Assembly: GCA_905182285.1 (NCBI GenBank)
Contig: CAJJAY010000021.1
Span: forward strand, 1 to 64,000
DNA from: an uncultured Amylibacter sp.
GTDB taxonomy: Bacteria; Pseudomonadota; Alphaproteobacteria; Rhodobacterales; Rhodobacteraceae
Direction: 5' to 3'
Length of the DNA stretch: 64,000 nt
Part shown: positions 33,588-43,223 of the stretch, one piece after another
How the letters are laid out: every line of letters starts with the position of its first letter
Position numbering within the stretch: position 1 is the stretch's first letter
The notes under the pieces: generated by a model
Told to the model about the DNA's origin: nothing
Database searches by the model: none
Seen by the model: the letters and a program-made list of their open reading frames with translations, nothing else
Made by a program: the position numbers and the translations under genes

Positions 33588-34318
33588 TGAACAATTTTTC
33601 TTATAAATTGGAAGAAAGCTATAGTCCGTCGATGGGGTTAATTGTATTGCAAGCTGATCAAAGAATTGAGTTAGATGCACGTCAACAATTTGAGCCAAAA
33701 GTAAATCTTCACATATCTCGAATTCCATCAGCAGCAACAGTAACAACTGACACTTTAAAACAAATGGAAAAGGATCTTCCTTTGGCAGTGTCCTTGTTGC
33801 CACGAGCAGTAGAGTTTGATGTTGTTGGTTATGGCTGTACTTCTGGCACTTCTGTTATTGGTGCTGAAAATATTGCAAAAATTGTAAAAGCTAGTTGTAA
33901 AACTAAAAATGTTACAGAGCCTGTGAGTGCATTAATTGCTGCATGTAAATATCTTAAAATAAAACGAATTGGGTTTTTATCTCCGTATATAGAGGCAGTA
34001 AGTGCTGGGCTTCGTCAAACTTTACTTGAGACGGGTATTGAGACGCCAACGTTTGGAAGCTTTAATGAAGAAATAGAAGAAAAAGTTGTTAAAATAAGTA
34101 CACAATCTATTTTTGATGCGGCCGTTGAATTAGGGAGGCAAGATATTGATGCTCTTTTCCTATCATGCACAAATTTAAATACACTTCCGATTATAAAGAA
34201 TATTGAACAAAGTATCGGAAAACCTGTTTTATCTAGTAATCAGGTATTAACTTGGCACATGGGCCAACTATCCAATGGAGGATTATTAGAAAACTGTGAT
34301 GGGTATTTATTTAAATAA
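33587..34318 (+). CDS. Asp/Glu racemase superfamily protein (EutA/maleate isomerase-like)
   Basis: This 243-residue protein has the two-cysteine active site of the Asp/Glu racemase and maleate isomerase superfamily: Cys84 in GYGCTSGTSVIG and Cys194 in FLSCTNLNTLP. The wording CTSGT and CTNL is typical of EutA and arylmalonate-decarboxylase-like members. It could racemise, isomerise or decarboxylate the substrate handled by the two genes upstream. It is the last gene of the cassette and ends 19 bases before the convergent glnE gene, with no clear terminator between. Confidence 0.75.
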   Translation: MNNFSYKLEESYSPSMGLIVLQADQRIELDARQQFEPKVNLHISRIPSAATVTTDTLKQMEKDLPLAVSLLPRAVEFDVVGYGCTSGTSVIGAENIAKIVKASCKTKNVTEPVSALIAACKYLKIKRIGFLSPYIEAVSAGLRQTLLETGIETPTFGSFNEEIEEKVVKISTQSIFDAAVELGRQDIDALFLSCTNLNTLPIIKNIEQSIGKPVLSSNQVLTWHMGQLSNGGLLENCDGYLFK

Positions 34319-34337
34319 TATTTACCTTAGAAATTTA

Positions 34338-37091
34338 TCAAAAATCATGCATTAATTTTTCTATTAATTTACTATTATTATTTAAACTGTCTTCAATTTT
34401 TTTATCAATAAAATTTAGGGATTTTATACCTGTAGTTTTTTGAAATAATTCAATGGCTGATATACTTAAATTATCTGTATTAAATTCTTTCATGCCCAAT
34501 AATCTTTTCAAATGTTCAATGGTACTGAATAGTTCCAATGAGGTGAATAAAATATCAAAGTCAATTTGCGATATAATTGCATTGCTAAAAGCATTCTTGA
34601 GTTGGTCTGCTGGCTTATGATCTCTTCCATTGGTTAATAACGTTAAACTTTGTGCAAGAAGTTCTAGATCTAAGATACCACCAAGTGGTTTTTTGATTTG
34701 CCATTTTTGTTTCTTATCAATCTCTAACTTGGAAATCCTTTGTCTCATTTCATTTACTTCTATAGAGATTTCTTTTGAGTTATTTTTCTGATTTAGTATA
34801 TCAATCAATGCTCTATCGATTTTATTACAAAGCTTTTGATCTCCGACTACAACTCGTGCCCTTGTTAAAGCGAGCCTTTCCCATAGCCACGCTTTTGTTT
34901 TTTGATAATTTATAAAACCTTCTAAACTGGTAGCCACAGTACCAGCTCTACCAGATGGGCGAAGCCTCATATCGACCTCGTACAATCGACCATAAGACAT
35001 TGATGAGGATAAGCCGCTGATTAAAGTACGGGTAACTTTTTGAAAGTAAGTTCTTATATCTAAGTCTTTAAAACTAGAAACTGAGTCTGTATTGCCATCA
35101 TAAATCACAATTATATCTAGATCAGAAGTACAACTCATTTCTTGAGAGCCCATTTTGCCCATAGCTAATATTGCTACAGAACTTCCGGCAATTTCACCAA
35201 ATCTCCTTTTTGTTTCAGATAACGCTTGATCTAAGCATAAGCTTAAGCATGTTTCTGCTAAATCTGAATAAGCCTGTTCAGCACGTCGAGATGTTATGAT
35301 TTGAGTTAATTGAGCAAATATAATTTTAAAGTGTTCTTCAGATTTCCAAGCTCGAGTATTGGTTAAAATGGTTTCAAAATCTTTAGTATTTAATAACCTA
35401 GCTTTTAAACTTTTTTTAAAGCCATCTAAATTAGATGGAATTGCATCAGGGCCAGAATCGGCAAGTCCATCTAAAACACTTACTTGCTTTGCTAAAGCAT
35501 CGGCTAATTGTTTTGAAAGACTTGTTACATAAATTACTTTCTTCAAAATATCTGGCCTGCGTTCAAAGAGTGAAAATAATTGAACTCCTGAAGTTAAGCC
35601 TGACAAAAAATATCCAAAATAGTCCAACACTTCGTCTGGGTCTTTAGTTTCTTGCGCATAGTCCCAAATATATTGTAATTGTGTTTCAAATACTTCAACT
35701 GCTCTTTCAGATCGAAAAGCTTGAAGTTTGCTCCACTTATTAAACAGTATTTTTTGTTGATTAGTTGGAGCTATATTTTTGTCATAAATTCTGGATGCAG
35801 TCTCTGTCGCAGAATATGCTTTACGCAAATGACTTATGATATCATTTTCAAAATCTTCCAACCTCTCGTAGCCTGTTAATGCAGAAAGACGCCTCAATTC
35901 TTCAGAATTACTGGGTATCGAATGGGTTTGAGTGTCGCGTAACATTTGAATGCGATGTTCAATTTTTCTATGGTGACGTAATGCTGATATTAATGTTTCG
36001 GCTATTTCAGCGGCTATACGACCTTGTTTAGCGAGTGCTTTAAGAGCCCCTTGAGTTGAAATTTCTCTTAGCCCTTGATGCCTGCCGCCATAAATTAATT
36101 GATGTGCTTGAGCAAAAAATTCAATTTCTCTAATACCACCTTGTCCTAACTTAAGATTATGTCCCTCGACAGTTATTGGGCCTGATATTTCTTTATGCTG
36201 ACGAGATTGAATTAATAGTTGTTCAATCTCTCCAATTGCGGCGAAATCTAATTCTTGCCTCCAAATAAACTTCTGCATTCGCAACAAGAAATCATTCCCA
36301 ATTTTTTTATTTCCTGCACATACTCGAGCTTTTATAAATGCTGCGCGCTCCCAGGTTCTTCCCTCACGAATATAATATGCTTCTGCATTTTGCATTGACG
36401 GGCATACTGAAGTTACTGAAGGATTTGGTCTCAGTCGTAAGTCTGTTCTAAAGACATAACCATGTGCACTATTTTTTGATATGATAGAAAAAACTTTTTG
36501 AGTAATTTTTATGAACTTAGAGCGATATTCAGGAACTTCGTCTATTGGAAATTGTGAGCCATCAAAAAGAAAAATCAGATCTATATCAGAAGAATAATTA
36601 AGTTCATGTGCACCCATTTTACCCATAGCTAAGACAAACATCCCAGCCGAGTTATTTTGTTCAAGGAGTAATTTATTAATTTTACCTTGTTTTAAACAAA
36701 GTTCTAATTCGTTATCTAAAGCAGATTGCACAGCGAAATCAGCAAAATTTGTTAATTTTTCTGTTATCCACTCTAATTCTCGTAAATGTGATAAATCAAC
36801 TAAAGCTAATATTAGCGCAGTCCTTGCTTTAGCCACCCTTAAACTAGTATATATTTCACCCTCTAATTTGCATGCTGCAATTAAAGCTTCATCAGGGTTT
36901 AACTCCCAATGATTTAACAGCCATTCACTATGTTGTTCTAATAATTTTCTTAAGTAAGAACTACTACCTGCAATACCTTTTAAAAAACTTTGCGTTTTAT
37001 TGGGGAGCTTACTATAAATATTAGCAATACTCTCTCCAACAGTTGGATCGAATGGTATAGGGAAGTGTAATATAGGTTCTTTGAAAATCAT
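34338..37091 (-). CDS. glnE: Bifunctional glutamine synthetase adenylyltransferase/deadenylase
   Basis: This 917-residue protein has two nucleotidyltransferase domains, each followed by a helical domain. The N-terminal active site reads YSSDIDLIFLFDGS (about residue 165), and the C-terminal one reads CTSDLDIIVIYDG (about 660). The first removes and the second adds AMP on glutamine synthetase under PII control. Length is close to the usual 930-980. It is convergent with the PLP cassette and divergent from rpsD. All expected motifs are present. Confidence 0.93.
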   Translation of the reverse strand: MIFKEPILHFPIPFDPTVGESIANIYSKLPNKTQSFLKGIAGSSSYLRKLLEQHSEWLLNHWELNPDEALIAACKLEGEIYTSLRVAKARTALILALVDLSHLRELEWITEKLTNFADFAVQSALDNELELCLKQGKINKLLLEQNNSAGMFVLAMGKMGAHELNYSSDIDLIFLFDGSQFPIDEVPEYRSKFIKITQKVFSIISKNSAHGYVFRTDLRLRPNPSVTSVCPSMQNAEAYYIREGRTWERAAFIKARVCAGNKKIGNDFLLRMQKFIWRQELDFAAIGEIEQLLIQSRQHKEISGPITVEGHNLKLGQGGIREIEFFAQAHQLIYGGRHQGLREISTQGALKALAKQGRIAAEIAETLISALRHHRKIEHRIQMLRDTQTHSIPSNSEELRRLSALTGYERLEDFENDIISHLRKAYSATETASRIYDKNIAPTNQQKILFNKWSKLQAFRSERAVEVFETQLQYIWDYAQETKDPDEVLDYFGYFLSGLTSGVQLFSLFERRPDILKKVIYVTSLSKQLADALAKQVSVLDGLADSGPDAIPSNLDGFKKSLKARLLNTKDFETILTNTRAWKSEEHFKIIFAQLTQIITSRRAEQAYSDLAETCLSLCLDQALSETKRRFGEIAGSSVAILAMGKMGSQEMSCTSDLDIIVIYDGNTDSVSSFKDLDIRTYFQKVTRTLISGLSSSMSYGRLYEVDMRLRPSGRAGTVATSLEGFINYQKTKAWLWERLALTRARVVVGDQKLCNKIDRALIDILNQKNNSKEISIEVNEMRQRISKLEIDKKQKWQIKKPLGGILDLELLAQSLTLLTNGRDHKPADQLKNAFSNAIISQIDFDILFTSLELFSTIEHLKRLLGMKEFNTDNLSISAIELFQKTTGIKSLNFIDKKIEDSLNNNSKLIEKLMHDF

Positions 37092-37150
37092 ACATTAATC
37101 TTGATAGCGCATTGCGCCTGGGTCAATGCAAAAAACTTATATACTAAGCG

Positions 37151-37178
37151 TTGACTCTGCTATCTGTACCTATATAAG
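37151..37178 (+). promoter_or_regulatory. Probable rpsD promoter
   Basis: TTGACT at 37151-37156 is followed after 16 bases by TATAAG at 37173-37178. This leaves a leader of about 120 bases before the rpsD start, long enough to hold a ribosomal-protein feedback site, although I see no specific S4-binding structure by eye. Confidence 0.6.
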
Positions 37179-37306
37179 CCGCTCATCGCCTTTTATAGGT
37201 GACCATATTGGTGTTTGTGGCCTTCGCAAGAAGTTGCCTGTCGCCCAAAGCATATCTGCTGAGGGAAAGGAAAGCGCTCTTATCTTAAACATAAGGAGTC
37301 CAGCGT

Positions 37307-37927
37307 ATGACTAAACGTACAGCTGCCAAACATAAACTAGACCGCCGCATGGGTGAAAACATTTGGGGTCGACCAAAATCACCAGTCAATCGTCGTGAAT
37401 ACGGACCAGGTCAACATGGTCAGCGCCGTAAACAAAAGCTATCTGATTTTGGTATTCAGTTGCGAGCTAAGCAAAAACTTAAAGGCTATTATGGTGATTT
37501 AACTGAGAAACAGTTCCGTCGTATTTATGCAGAAGCAGTAAGAGTAAACGGTGATACTGGTGAAAATTTAGTAGGATTGCTTGAGCGTCGATTAGATGCG
37601 GTTGTATACCGGTCAAAATTTGTGCCTACAGTATTTGCTGCGCGTCAATTTGTTAATCATGGTCACGTTACCGTGAATGGAAAAAAAGTAAATATTCCAT
37701 CATACAGAGTTAAAGAAGGTGATGTCATTGAAGTTCGTGAAAAATCACGTCAAATGGCTTTAATCATTGAAGCTTTGGCTTCTGCAGAACGTGATTTTGC
37801 CGAATATATCAATGTAGATGCATCAAAAATGAAAGCAGAGTTTGTTCGAACACCTGTACTTGCAGATATTCCATACCCTGTAATAATGGAACCAAACTTA
37901 GTTGTTGAATATTACGCTAAAAACTAA
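37307..37927 (+). CDS. rpsD: 30S ribosomal protein S4
   Basis: This 206-residue primary 16S-rRNA binding protein has the S4 family N-terminus ([20 protein letters not shown]) and the S4 RNA-binding domain at about residues 94-155 ([19 protein letters not shown]). AAGGAG lies 9 bases before the ATG. It is a single-gene unit here, with its own promoter and terminator. The alpha-type N-terminus lacks zinc-binding cysteines. Confidence 0.97.
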   Translation: MTKRTAAKHKLDRRMGENIWGRPKSPVNRREYGPGQHGQRRKQKLSDFGIQLRAKQKLKGYYGDLTEKQFRRIYAEAVRVNGDTGENLVGLLERRLDAVVYRSKFVPTVFAARQFVNHGHVTVNGKKVNIPSYRVKEGDVIEVREKSRQMALIIEALASAERDFAEYINVDASKMKAEFVRTPVLADIPYPVIMEPNLVVEYYAKN

Positions 37928-37950
37928 ATTTTAAACCATAGAATTTTATA

Positions 37951-37985
37951 AAGCCGTACAATTTTGTGCGGCTTTTATTTTTTTA
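37951..37985 (+). terminator. Rho-independent terminator after rpsD
   Basis: AAGCCGTACA and TGTGCGGCTT form a 10-bp stem with one wobble pair and a 4-base loop, followed by T-rich sequence, 24 bases after the rpsD stop. Confidence 0.88.
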
Positions 37986-38045
37986 AGCTATAGAATTAAA
38001 CATCACCTAATGATTTAATCGATAATTATAAATGGTAGTATTTTT

Positions 38046-39269
38046 ATGAATACAAAAAGCATACTCACACAAAACGCACATACTCTTCCGTTTTGGAGAC
38101 AGCCAGTTTCATTATTGGCTTTAATGGTTTTTGGAATGCATATGGGTTTTGCTACATGGGGAGCACTGTTAAATAATTTTGTTCATGAGCGTGCAAATTT
38201 TGATGGTTCAGATCTAGGATGGCTTCAAAGTGTAAGAGAAATACCTGGTTTTTTTGCTGTTGCTGTAATTGTTGTCCTTTGGTTTATGCGCGAACAAATT
38301 TTAGCTGTTGTTTCATTGGTAATGCTTGGTGCAGCTGTTGCTGTAACAGCTTGGTTTCCCACATTTGGGGGGCTTTTGATAACTACATTTATATCTAGCC
38401 TTGGATTTCATTACTACGAAACAGTAAAACAAAGCTTAGAATTACAATGGATACCAAAAGATAGGGCACCTCAAACATTAGGATGGCTCTTGGCAATAGG
38501 CTCAGCTGGTTCTCTCATTGCTTATGGTGGTGTAGCAATATCGTGGAAGTATTTTGGATGGGACTATAATAACCTCTACTTAGTAAGTGGAAGTATTACT
38601 GTGCTAATTGCTGTATTTTGTTTTCTAGCGTACCCAAGATTTCATGGGCCTACAATTCAAAATTCCACATTAATTTTAAGAAAACGTTATTGGTTGTTCT
38701 ATGCACTTCAGTTTATGGCAGGAGCTAGGCGACAAATATTTATTGTTTTTGCCGCTTTTATGATGGTTGAACGTTTTGGCTTCCAAGTACATCAAGTAAC
38801 TGTTTTATTTTTGATAAATTATCTTGCAAATATGATATTTGGACCAATTATTGGAAAAGTTATCTATAAATTTGGTGAAAGAAATGCTCTTGTATTTGAA
38901 TACTTTGGGTTAATTGTAATATTTGCTGCATATGGTGGTATTTATATTTTTGAGTGGAGCGTTGTTTTCGCTGCTGTATTATATGTTCTTGATCATTTAT
39001 TTTTTGGGTTATCCATTGCTCAAAAAACATATTTTCAAAAAATTGCAGATCCGGCTGATATTTCATCAACAGCAGCAGTAGCTTTTACTATTAACCACAT
39101 TGGTGCTGTGGTTCTGCCTGCATTACTTGGATATATTTGGCTATATTCACCGGCATATGTGTTTGTGGTTGCTTCAGGAATTGCAGCAATATCACTTATT
39201 TTGTCACTTTGTATTCCAAGAATACCAAGTATCAATAATGAGACTATTTTTTCAAAAATTAAGGCATGA
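38046..39269 (+). CDS. Major facilitator superfamily transporter
   Basis: This 407-residue inner-membrane protein has about 12 hydrophobic helices and a polar central loop near residues 195-215, the MFS pattern. The first helix carries LLALMVFGMHMGFATWGALL. No substrate-specific motif is recognisable. It overlaps the following MATE transporter gene by 4 bases (ATGA), so two export-type carriers are co-translated. The ribosome site is weak. Confidence 0.82.
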   Translation: MNTKSILTQNAHTLPFWRQPVSLLALMVFGMHMGFATWGALLNNFVHERANFDGSDLGWLQSVREIPGFFAVAVIVVLWFMREQILAVVSLVMLGAAVAVTAWFPTFGGLLITTFISSLGFHYYETVKQSLELQWIPKDRAPQTLGWLLAIGSAGSLIAYGGVAISWKYFGWDYNNLYLVSGSITVLIAVFCFLAYPRFHGPTIQNSTLILRKRYWLFYALQFMAGARRQIFIVFAAFMMVERFGFQVHQVTVLFLINYLANMIFGPIIGKVIYKFGERNALVFEYFGLIVIFAAYGGIYIFEWSVVFAAVLYVLDHLFFGLSIAQKTYFQKIADPADISSTAAVAFTINHIGAVVLPALLGYIWLYSPAYVFVVASGIAAISLILSLCIPRIPSINNETIFSKIKA

Positions 39270-40615
39270 AGATGAAGCGAAAAGCTAAATTTACCACAGG
39301 GTCAACAATGCGACACGTGGCCGTAATGACTACAACGGGAATGATTGGTCTGACATTTATGTTTTTAATAGATGCCATAACATTATTTTGGGTTTCAAAG
39401 CTCGAAAATGAAAACTTTATGGCTGCGATGGGTTTTGCTTGGACAGTTCAATTTTTTACTATCTCTTTTGGGATAGCATTTATGATAGCAACTACAGCAC
39501 TTGTATCCAGATCTCTTGGGGCAGAAAATTGGGAGGATGCTCGAAAGCAGACAACTGTTTTTGCACTTTTAACATTTATTATATTATCAATAACTGTATT
39601 CTTTTTATTAATCTTTAGGCGCGAAATTTTGATGTCCATTGGAGCTACTGGCATCACACTAGACACTGCATCTACTTTTCTGCTTATTTCTGTTCCTTCA
39701 CTACCAATAATGGCTTTGGGAATGATTGGTTCCGCTGTTCTGCGTGCGGAAGGTGATGGAGTTCGCTCAATGATGGTAACAATATCATCTGGTATTGTAG
39801 CTGCTATTGTTGATCCATTATTTATTTTTGGCTTGGATATGGGAATTCAAGGCGCTGCACTTGGTGTATCTGTGGCCAGAATAGTTTCTGCAATATTAGC
39901 AATCTATTTTATTATAAAAGTAAAAGATCTCGCAGGATCTATATCTTTCCAAGATATAAAAAAATGGTACCTACCATTTACAATTATTGCTGTCCCAACA
40001 ATCCTTACTCAATTGGCATCACCAACTGGTAACATGTTTGCAACAAGCGTTATTTCAGAATTTGGTGAATCTGCTATGGCTGGTTGGGCTGTTCTTGGGC
40101 GTATAACAGTTGTGGCCTTTGGTGGTGTTTTTGCCTTATCGGGAGCCATTGGTGGCATTATTGGGCAAAATTTTGGTGCAGAAAAATTTGCTCGAGTAAA
40201 AAGTGCATATCGGGATGCTTTAATTTTCTCTACTTTTTATGTATTTATTATCTGGGGAATATTAGCAATTTTAACGCCATTTATATTGAATATATTTAAT
40301 TTAAGTGAAGGAGCGGCTGATGTTGTTAAGGCATTCAATTATATTGCTGCAGGGAGTTATATATTTGCTGGTGCACTTTACGTATCAAACTCTTCCTTTA
40401 ATAATTTAGGCAAACCATTATATTCTACATTATTTAATTGGATAAAAGATGGTGCAATTATGTTGCCTTTTTGTATTATAGGTGCATCTTTATACGGTGC
40501 TTCTGGTGTAGTATATGGGCAAGGGCTAGCTTATATTTTTGCTGGTACACTAAGTGTATTTTTTGGGTGGTGGTTTATAAATAGAATTGAAAAATTACAT
40601 AAAAAAGCCATATAA
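39266..40615 (+). CDS. MATE-family efflux transporter
   Basis: This 449-residue inner-membrane protein has 12 helices in two similar halves and MATE-type patterns such as MIATTALVSRSLGAENWEDARK in the first half and GGIIGQNFGAEKFARVK in the second. The family exports drugs or metabolites using Na+ or H+ gradients. It is coupled to the MFS gene upstream and followed after 39 bases by msrA. The substrate is unknown. Confidence 0.9.
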   Translation: MKMKRKAKFTTGSTMRHVAVMTTTGMIGLTFMFLIDAITLFWVSKLENENFMAAMGFAWTVQFFTISFGIAFMIATTALVSRSLGAENWEDARKQTTVFALLTFIILSITVFFLLIFRREILMSIGATGITLDTASTFLLISVPSLPIMALGMIGSAVLRAEGDGVRSMMVTISSGIVAAIVDPLFIFGLDMGIQGAALGVSVARIVSAILAIYFIIKVKDLAGSISFQDIKKWYLPFTIIAVPTILTQLASPTGNMFATSVISEFGESAMAGWAVLGRITVVAFGGVFALSGAIGGIIGQNFGAEKFARVKSAYRDALIFSTFYVFIIWGILAILTPFILNIFNLSEGAADVVKAFNYIAAGSYIFAGALYVSNSSFNNLGKPLYSTLFNWIKDGAIMLPFCIIGASLYGASGVVYGQGLAYIFAGTLSVFFGWWFINRIEKLHKKAI

Positions 40616-40654
40616 AATATCAGCTGAGATTATATTAGAATTAAGGATATATTA

Positions 40655-41302
40655 ATGTTTTTTACCAAACGCCCGATAGAACTACCAAGTTTAGAAAATG
40701 CTTTACCAGGAAGAAACCATGAAATTGATACTGCTTTAAACCATTTTGTTCTTAACACACCTTTAAAAGGACCAATCCCAGATGGATTTGCAGAGGCAAT
40801 GTTTGGTATGGGCTGCTTTTGGGGAGTGGAGAGAATATTTTGGCAAATTGAAGGTGTTTGGACTACTGCGGTTGGTTATGCTGGCGGCCATACCCCGAAT
40901 GCTACTTACGAAGAGGTATGTTCTGGAATGACAGGGCATAATGAAGTTGTCTACGTTGTTTATGATAAATCGATTGTTTCATTTGAAAGTTTATTAAAGT
41001 TGTTTTGGGAAGGACATAACCCAACTCAAGGAATGCGACAGGGTAATGATCAGGGAACTCAATATCGTTCAGGTATATATTGTTATGATGTTGATCAGCG
41101 AATGGCATCTTTCGCGAGTAAAAATTTATATCAGCAAAGATTAGATTTAAATAACCATGGAAAAATAACATCAGAGATTTTAGATGTTCCAAAGTTTTTT
41201 TATGCTGAAACTTATCATCAACAGTATCTAGCAAAAAATCCAGATGGATATTGTGGTATTGGTGGAACTGGAGTTACTTGCCCCATTGGCGTAGATGCTT
41301 GA
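40655..41302 (+). CDS. msrA: Peptide methionine-S-sulfoxide reductase
   Basis: This 215-residue repair enzyme has the MsrA active site [13 protein letters not shown] with the nucleophilic Cys, followed by [24 protein letters not shown] and [12 protein letters not shown]. It reduces methionine sulfoxide in proteins. A 45-residue N-terminal extension and a C-terminal segment with Cys residues are usual for this subgroup, and the latter likely regenerates the active thiol. AAGGAT precedes the start. Confidence 0.95.
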   Translation: MFFTKRPIELPSLENALPGRNHEIDTALNHFVLNTPLKGPIPDGFAEAMFGMGCFWGVERIFWQIEGVWTTAVGYAGGHTPNATYEEVCSGMTGHNEVVYVVYDKSIVSFESLLKLFWEGHNPTQGMRQGNDQGTQYRSGIYCYDVDQRMASFASKNLYQQRLDLNNHGKITSEILDVPKFFYAETYHQQYLAKNPDGYCGIGGTGVTCPIGVDA

Positions 41303-41347
41303 CCTTAAATATCATCTATCATATCGGGATATAAAAATAGGTTTAAA

Positions 41348-42217
41348 ATGCCAACATATACATCACTAACAACGCTTGAAGGAAAAGATGCTGCAAATGA
41401 TTTGGGCGTAGCTCTAGAAAATCTTGATAGCCCACCATACGGTATTGGTGTTTTTGAAATTGAGGATGGATCTGGGTTATATGAGGTTGGTGCCTATTTT
41501 ATAGATGCACCAAATGAAATTGAACTTTTAATTCTATCGACTGCTTATAGTGCAAAACCATTTGTAGTATCTGAAGTTCCAGATAAAGACTGGGTTGCAG
41601 AGGTTCGAAGAGAATTAGCTCCAGTAGAGGCGGGTGATTTCTTTGTTTATGGATCACATGATTCAGACAAAGTTCCAGCTAATTGCAAGCCATTGCTTAT
41701 TGAGGCAGCTATGGCCTTTGGGACTGGGCATCATGGCACAACTAAAGGATGTTTAACTGCTTTAGATAATCTGTTTAAGTCAGGTTTTATAGGAACAAAC
41801 GTAGTTGATATTGGTTGTGGAACTGCAGTTCTGGCAATGGGAGCTGCTCTATGCTGGCCAGGTAAAGTCTTAGCTAGTGATATAGATGAAATAGCAACAG
41901 AAACCTCTAAAGCAAACGCTCATGCAAACGGGCTGGGGGATCGTATTAAAATAATAACTTGTGCAGGCTTTGATCATCCGGATTTAAATGCTTCGGCACC
42001 ATATGATCTGATATTGGCAAATATACTAAAAGGACCATTAGTGGCGTTAGCACCAGATATGTCAAAAAATTCCATTTTGGGGGGGTATATAATTTTATCT
42101 GGACTATTAAACACTCAAGCAGATGCAGTTATAGATGCTTATAGCGATGAGTCATTTGAATTGGTTGATCATATTAAAATAACTGAATGGTCAATTTTAA
42201 CTCTTCGTAAAATTTAA
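41348..42217 (+). CDS. prmA: Ribosomal protein L11 methyltransferase
   Basis: This 289-residue protein has an N-terminal L11-recognition domain (1-105) and a SAM-dependent methyltransferase domain. The latter has MAFGTGHHGTTKGCL, SAM loop VVDIGCGTAVLAMGAAL, acidic ASDIDEIATETSKANAHANG and motif IV DLILANIL. PrmA methylates ribosomal protein L11. The motifs and length fit the family. It is followed by a strong hairpin. Confidence 0.92.
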   Translation: MPTYTSLTTLEGKDAANDLGVALENLDSPPYGIGVFEIEDGSGLYEVGAYFIDAPNEIELLILSTAYSAKPFVVSEVPDKDWVAEVRRELAPVEAGDFFVYGSHDSDKVPANCKPLLIEAAMAFGTGHHGTTKGCLTALDNLFKSGFIGTNVVDIGCGTAVLAMGAALCWPGKVLASDIDEIATETSKANAHANGLGDRIKIITCAGFDHPDLNASAPYDLILANILKGPLVALAPDMSKNSILGGYIILSGLLNTQADAVIDAYSDESFELVDHIKITEWSILTLRKI

Positions 42218-42235
42218 ATCTTTATATGATAAAAA

Positions 42236-42268
42236 GGCTAGAAACATATATGTGTCTAGCCATAATTT
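42236..42268 (+). terminator. Hairpin terminator after prmA
   Basis: GGCTAGA and TCTAGCC flank an inner self-complementary ACATATATGT, giving a long stem, followed by an AT-rich tail. It is placed between prmA and the convergent DUF1127 gene. Confidence 0.7.
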
Positions 42269-42303
42269 TAAGTCAAAGCTTTAAGCTAAGAATCCAAATA
42301 ATT

Positions 42304-42504
42304 TTATTTTATATTGTTTATGTCACTTCTTGATAGGCCAATGTCGTTCAGCTCGCGATCTGTTAGTTTTGATAAAACAATTTTTGTTTGACGAGATTGA
42401 TACAATTTAATTGCTTTTTCTGCATTAACTTCAATAAAATTAGCAATACGAAAAATTATTATTGAACCAAATGGGTGTGAAGATGTATTTGTGAAGTATG
42501 CCAT
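42304..42504 (-). CDS. DUF1127 small protein
   Basis: This 66-residue protein ends with the DUF1127 pattern SKLTDRELNDIGLSRSDI, preceded by a basic helical segment (KAIKLYQSRQTKIV). Small DUF1127 proteins are common in Alphaproteobacteria. Some bind RNA or phosphorylated transcription factors and affect phosphate and C1 metabolism, but the function here is unknown. It has its own transcript, divergent from ruvC. Confidence 0.85.
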   Translation of the reverse strand: MAYFTNTSSHPFGSIIIFRIANFIEVNAEKAIKLYQSRQTKIVLSKLTDRELNDIGLSRSDINNIK

Positions 42505-42590
42505 GATAAAATCCTTTTATCAGTGAATGTCTGTATTTTTCTCATTTAGTCTTAAGTATCTATATTTACCAATGATAATTAAACATTCCC

Positions 42591-42611
42591 GCTGTGCATT
42601 TTATGCATAGC
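42591..42611. promoter_or_regulatory. Dyad between DUF1127 and ruvC
   Basis: GCTGTGCAT-TTT-ATGCATAGC is a 9-bp inverted repeat with one mismatch in the 206-base divergent region. It could be an operator or a leader hairpin of the DUF1127 message. Confidence 0.35.
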
Positions 42612-42659
42612 TTACTTATTCATATAAACCACTGTTTTCTAATTAAATAAATTCAACAC

Positions 42660-42689
42660 TTGGCGAATGTTCTTGTTTCGTGCTATAAA
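42660..42689 (+). promoter_or_regulatory. Possible ruvCAB promoter
   Basis: TTGGCG at 42660-42665 and TATAAA at 42684-42689 are separated by 18 bases, 21 bases before the ruvC start codon. I see no LexA-type site in this region. Confidence 0.45.
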
Positions 42690-42710
42690 TAAAAAAAATG
42701 GAATATTAAT

Positions 42711-43223
42711 ATGCGTGTTATTGGTATTGATCCTGGATTAAGAAATTTAGGTTGGGGTGTTGTCGACGTACTTGGACCAAAAATTACTCATATAGGTAAT
42801 GGAGTGTGTAAATCATCAACTGGAACATTAGCAGAGCGTTTGCTGCAATTGCATAATCAATTAAGCAGTGTGCTAGAAAATTATAAACCTACTACATCTG
42901 CAGTAGAGAAAACTTTTGTAAACAAAGACGGTGCAGGGACATTAAAACTAGGACAAGCTCGCGGCATTTGCTTACTTGCCCCTGCACAAGCTGGATTAGA
43001 TGTTGCAGAATATGCACCAAATACGGTTAAAAAAGTAGTTGTTGGCGTGGGTCATGCAGACAAAAAACAAGTTGAACATATGGTTCAGATGCAATTTCCT
43101 GGTGTAAACTTTGTTGGGCCAGATTCGGTTGATGCTCTTGCTGTAGCTTTATGTCACGCACATCATGCGCAATTTTCTGGAAAACTAGATGCAGCTATTG
43201 CTCGCGCAAAGGGGGTAATATGA
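42711..43223 (+). CDS. ruvC: Holliday junction resolvase RuvC
   Basis: This 170-residue endonuclease has all four catalytic acids in the E. coli numbering: Asp7 ([10 protein letters not shown]), Glu66 (SAVEKTFVN), Asp138 and Asp141 ([17 protein letters not shown]). It cuts Holliday junctions positioned by RuvAB. It overlaps ruvA by 4 bases (ATGA) and starts the ruvCAB operon. Confidence 0.97.
   Translation: MRVIGIDPGLRNLGWGVVDVLGPKITHIGNGVCKSSTGTLAERLLQLHNQLSSVLENYKPTTSAVEKTFVNKDGAGTLKLGQARGICLLAPAQAGLDVAEYAPNTVKKVVVGVGHADKKQVEHMVQMQFPGVNFVGPDSVDALAVALCHAHHAQFSGKLDAAIARAKGVI

Noticed and set aside
37126-37314. Small open frame of 62 codons before rpsD
   Set aside because: It overlaps the probable rpsD promoter and the rpsD start, and its product has no recognisable features. 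The region is better read as promoter and leader.
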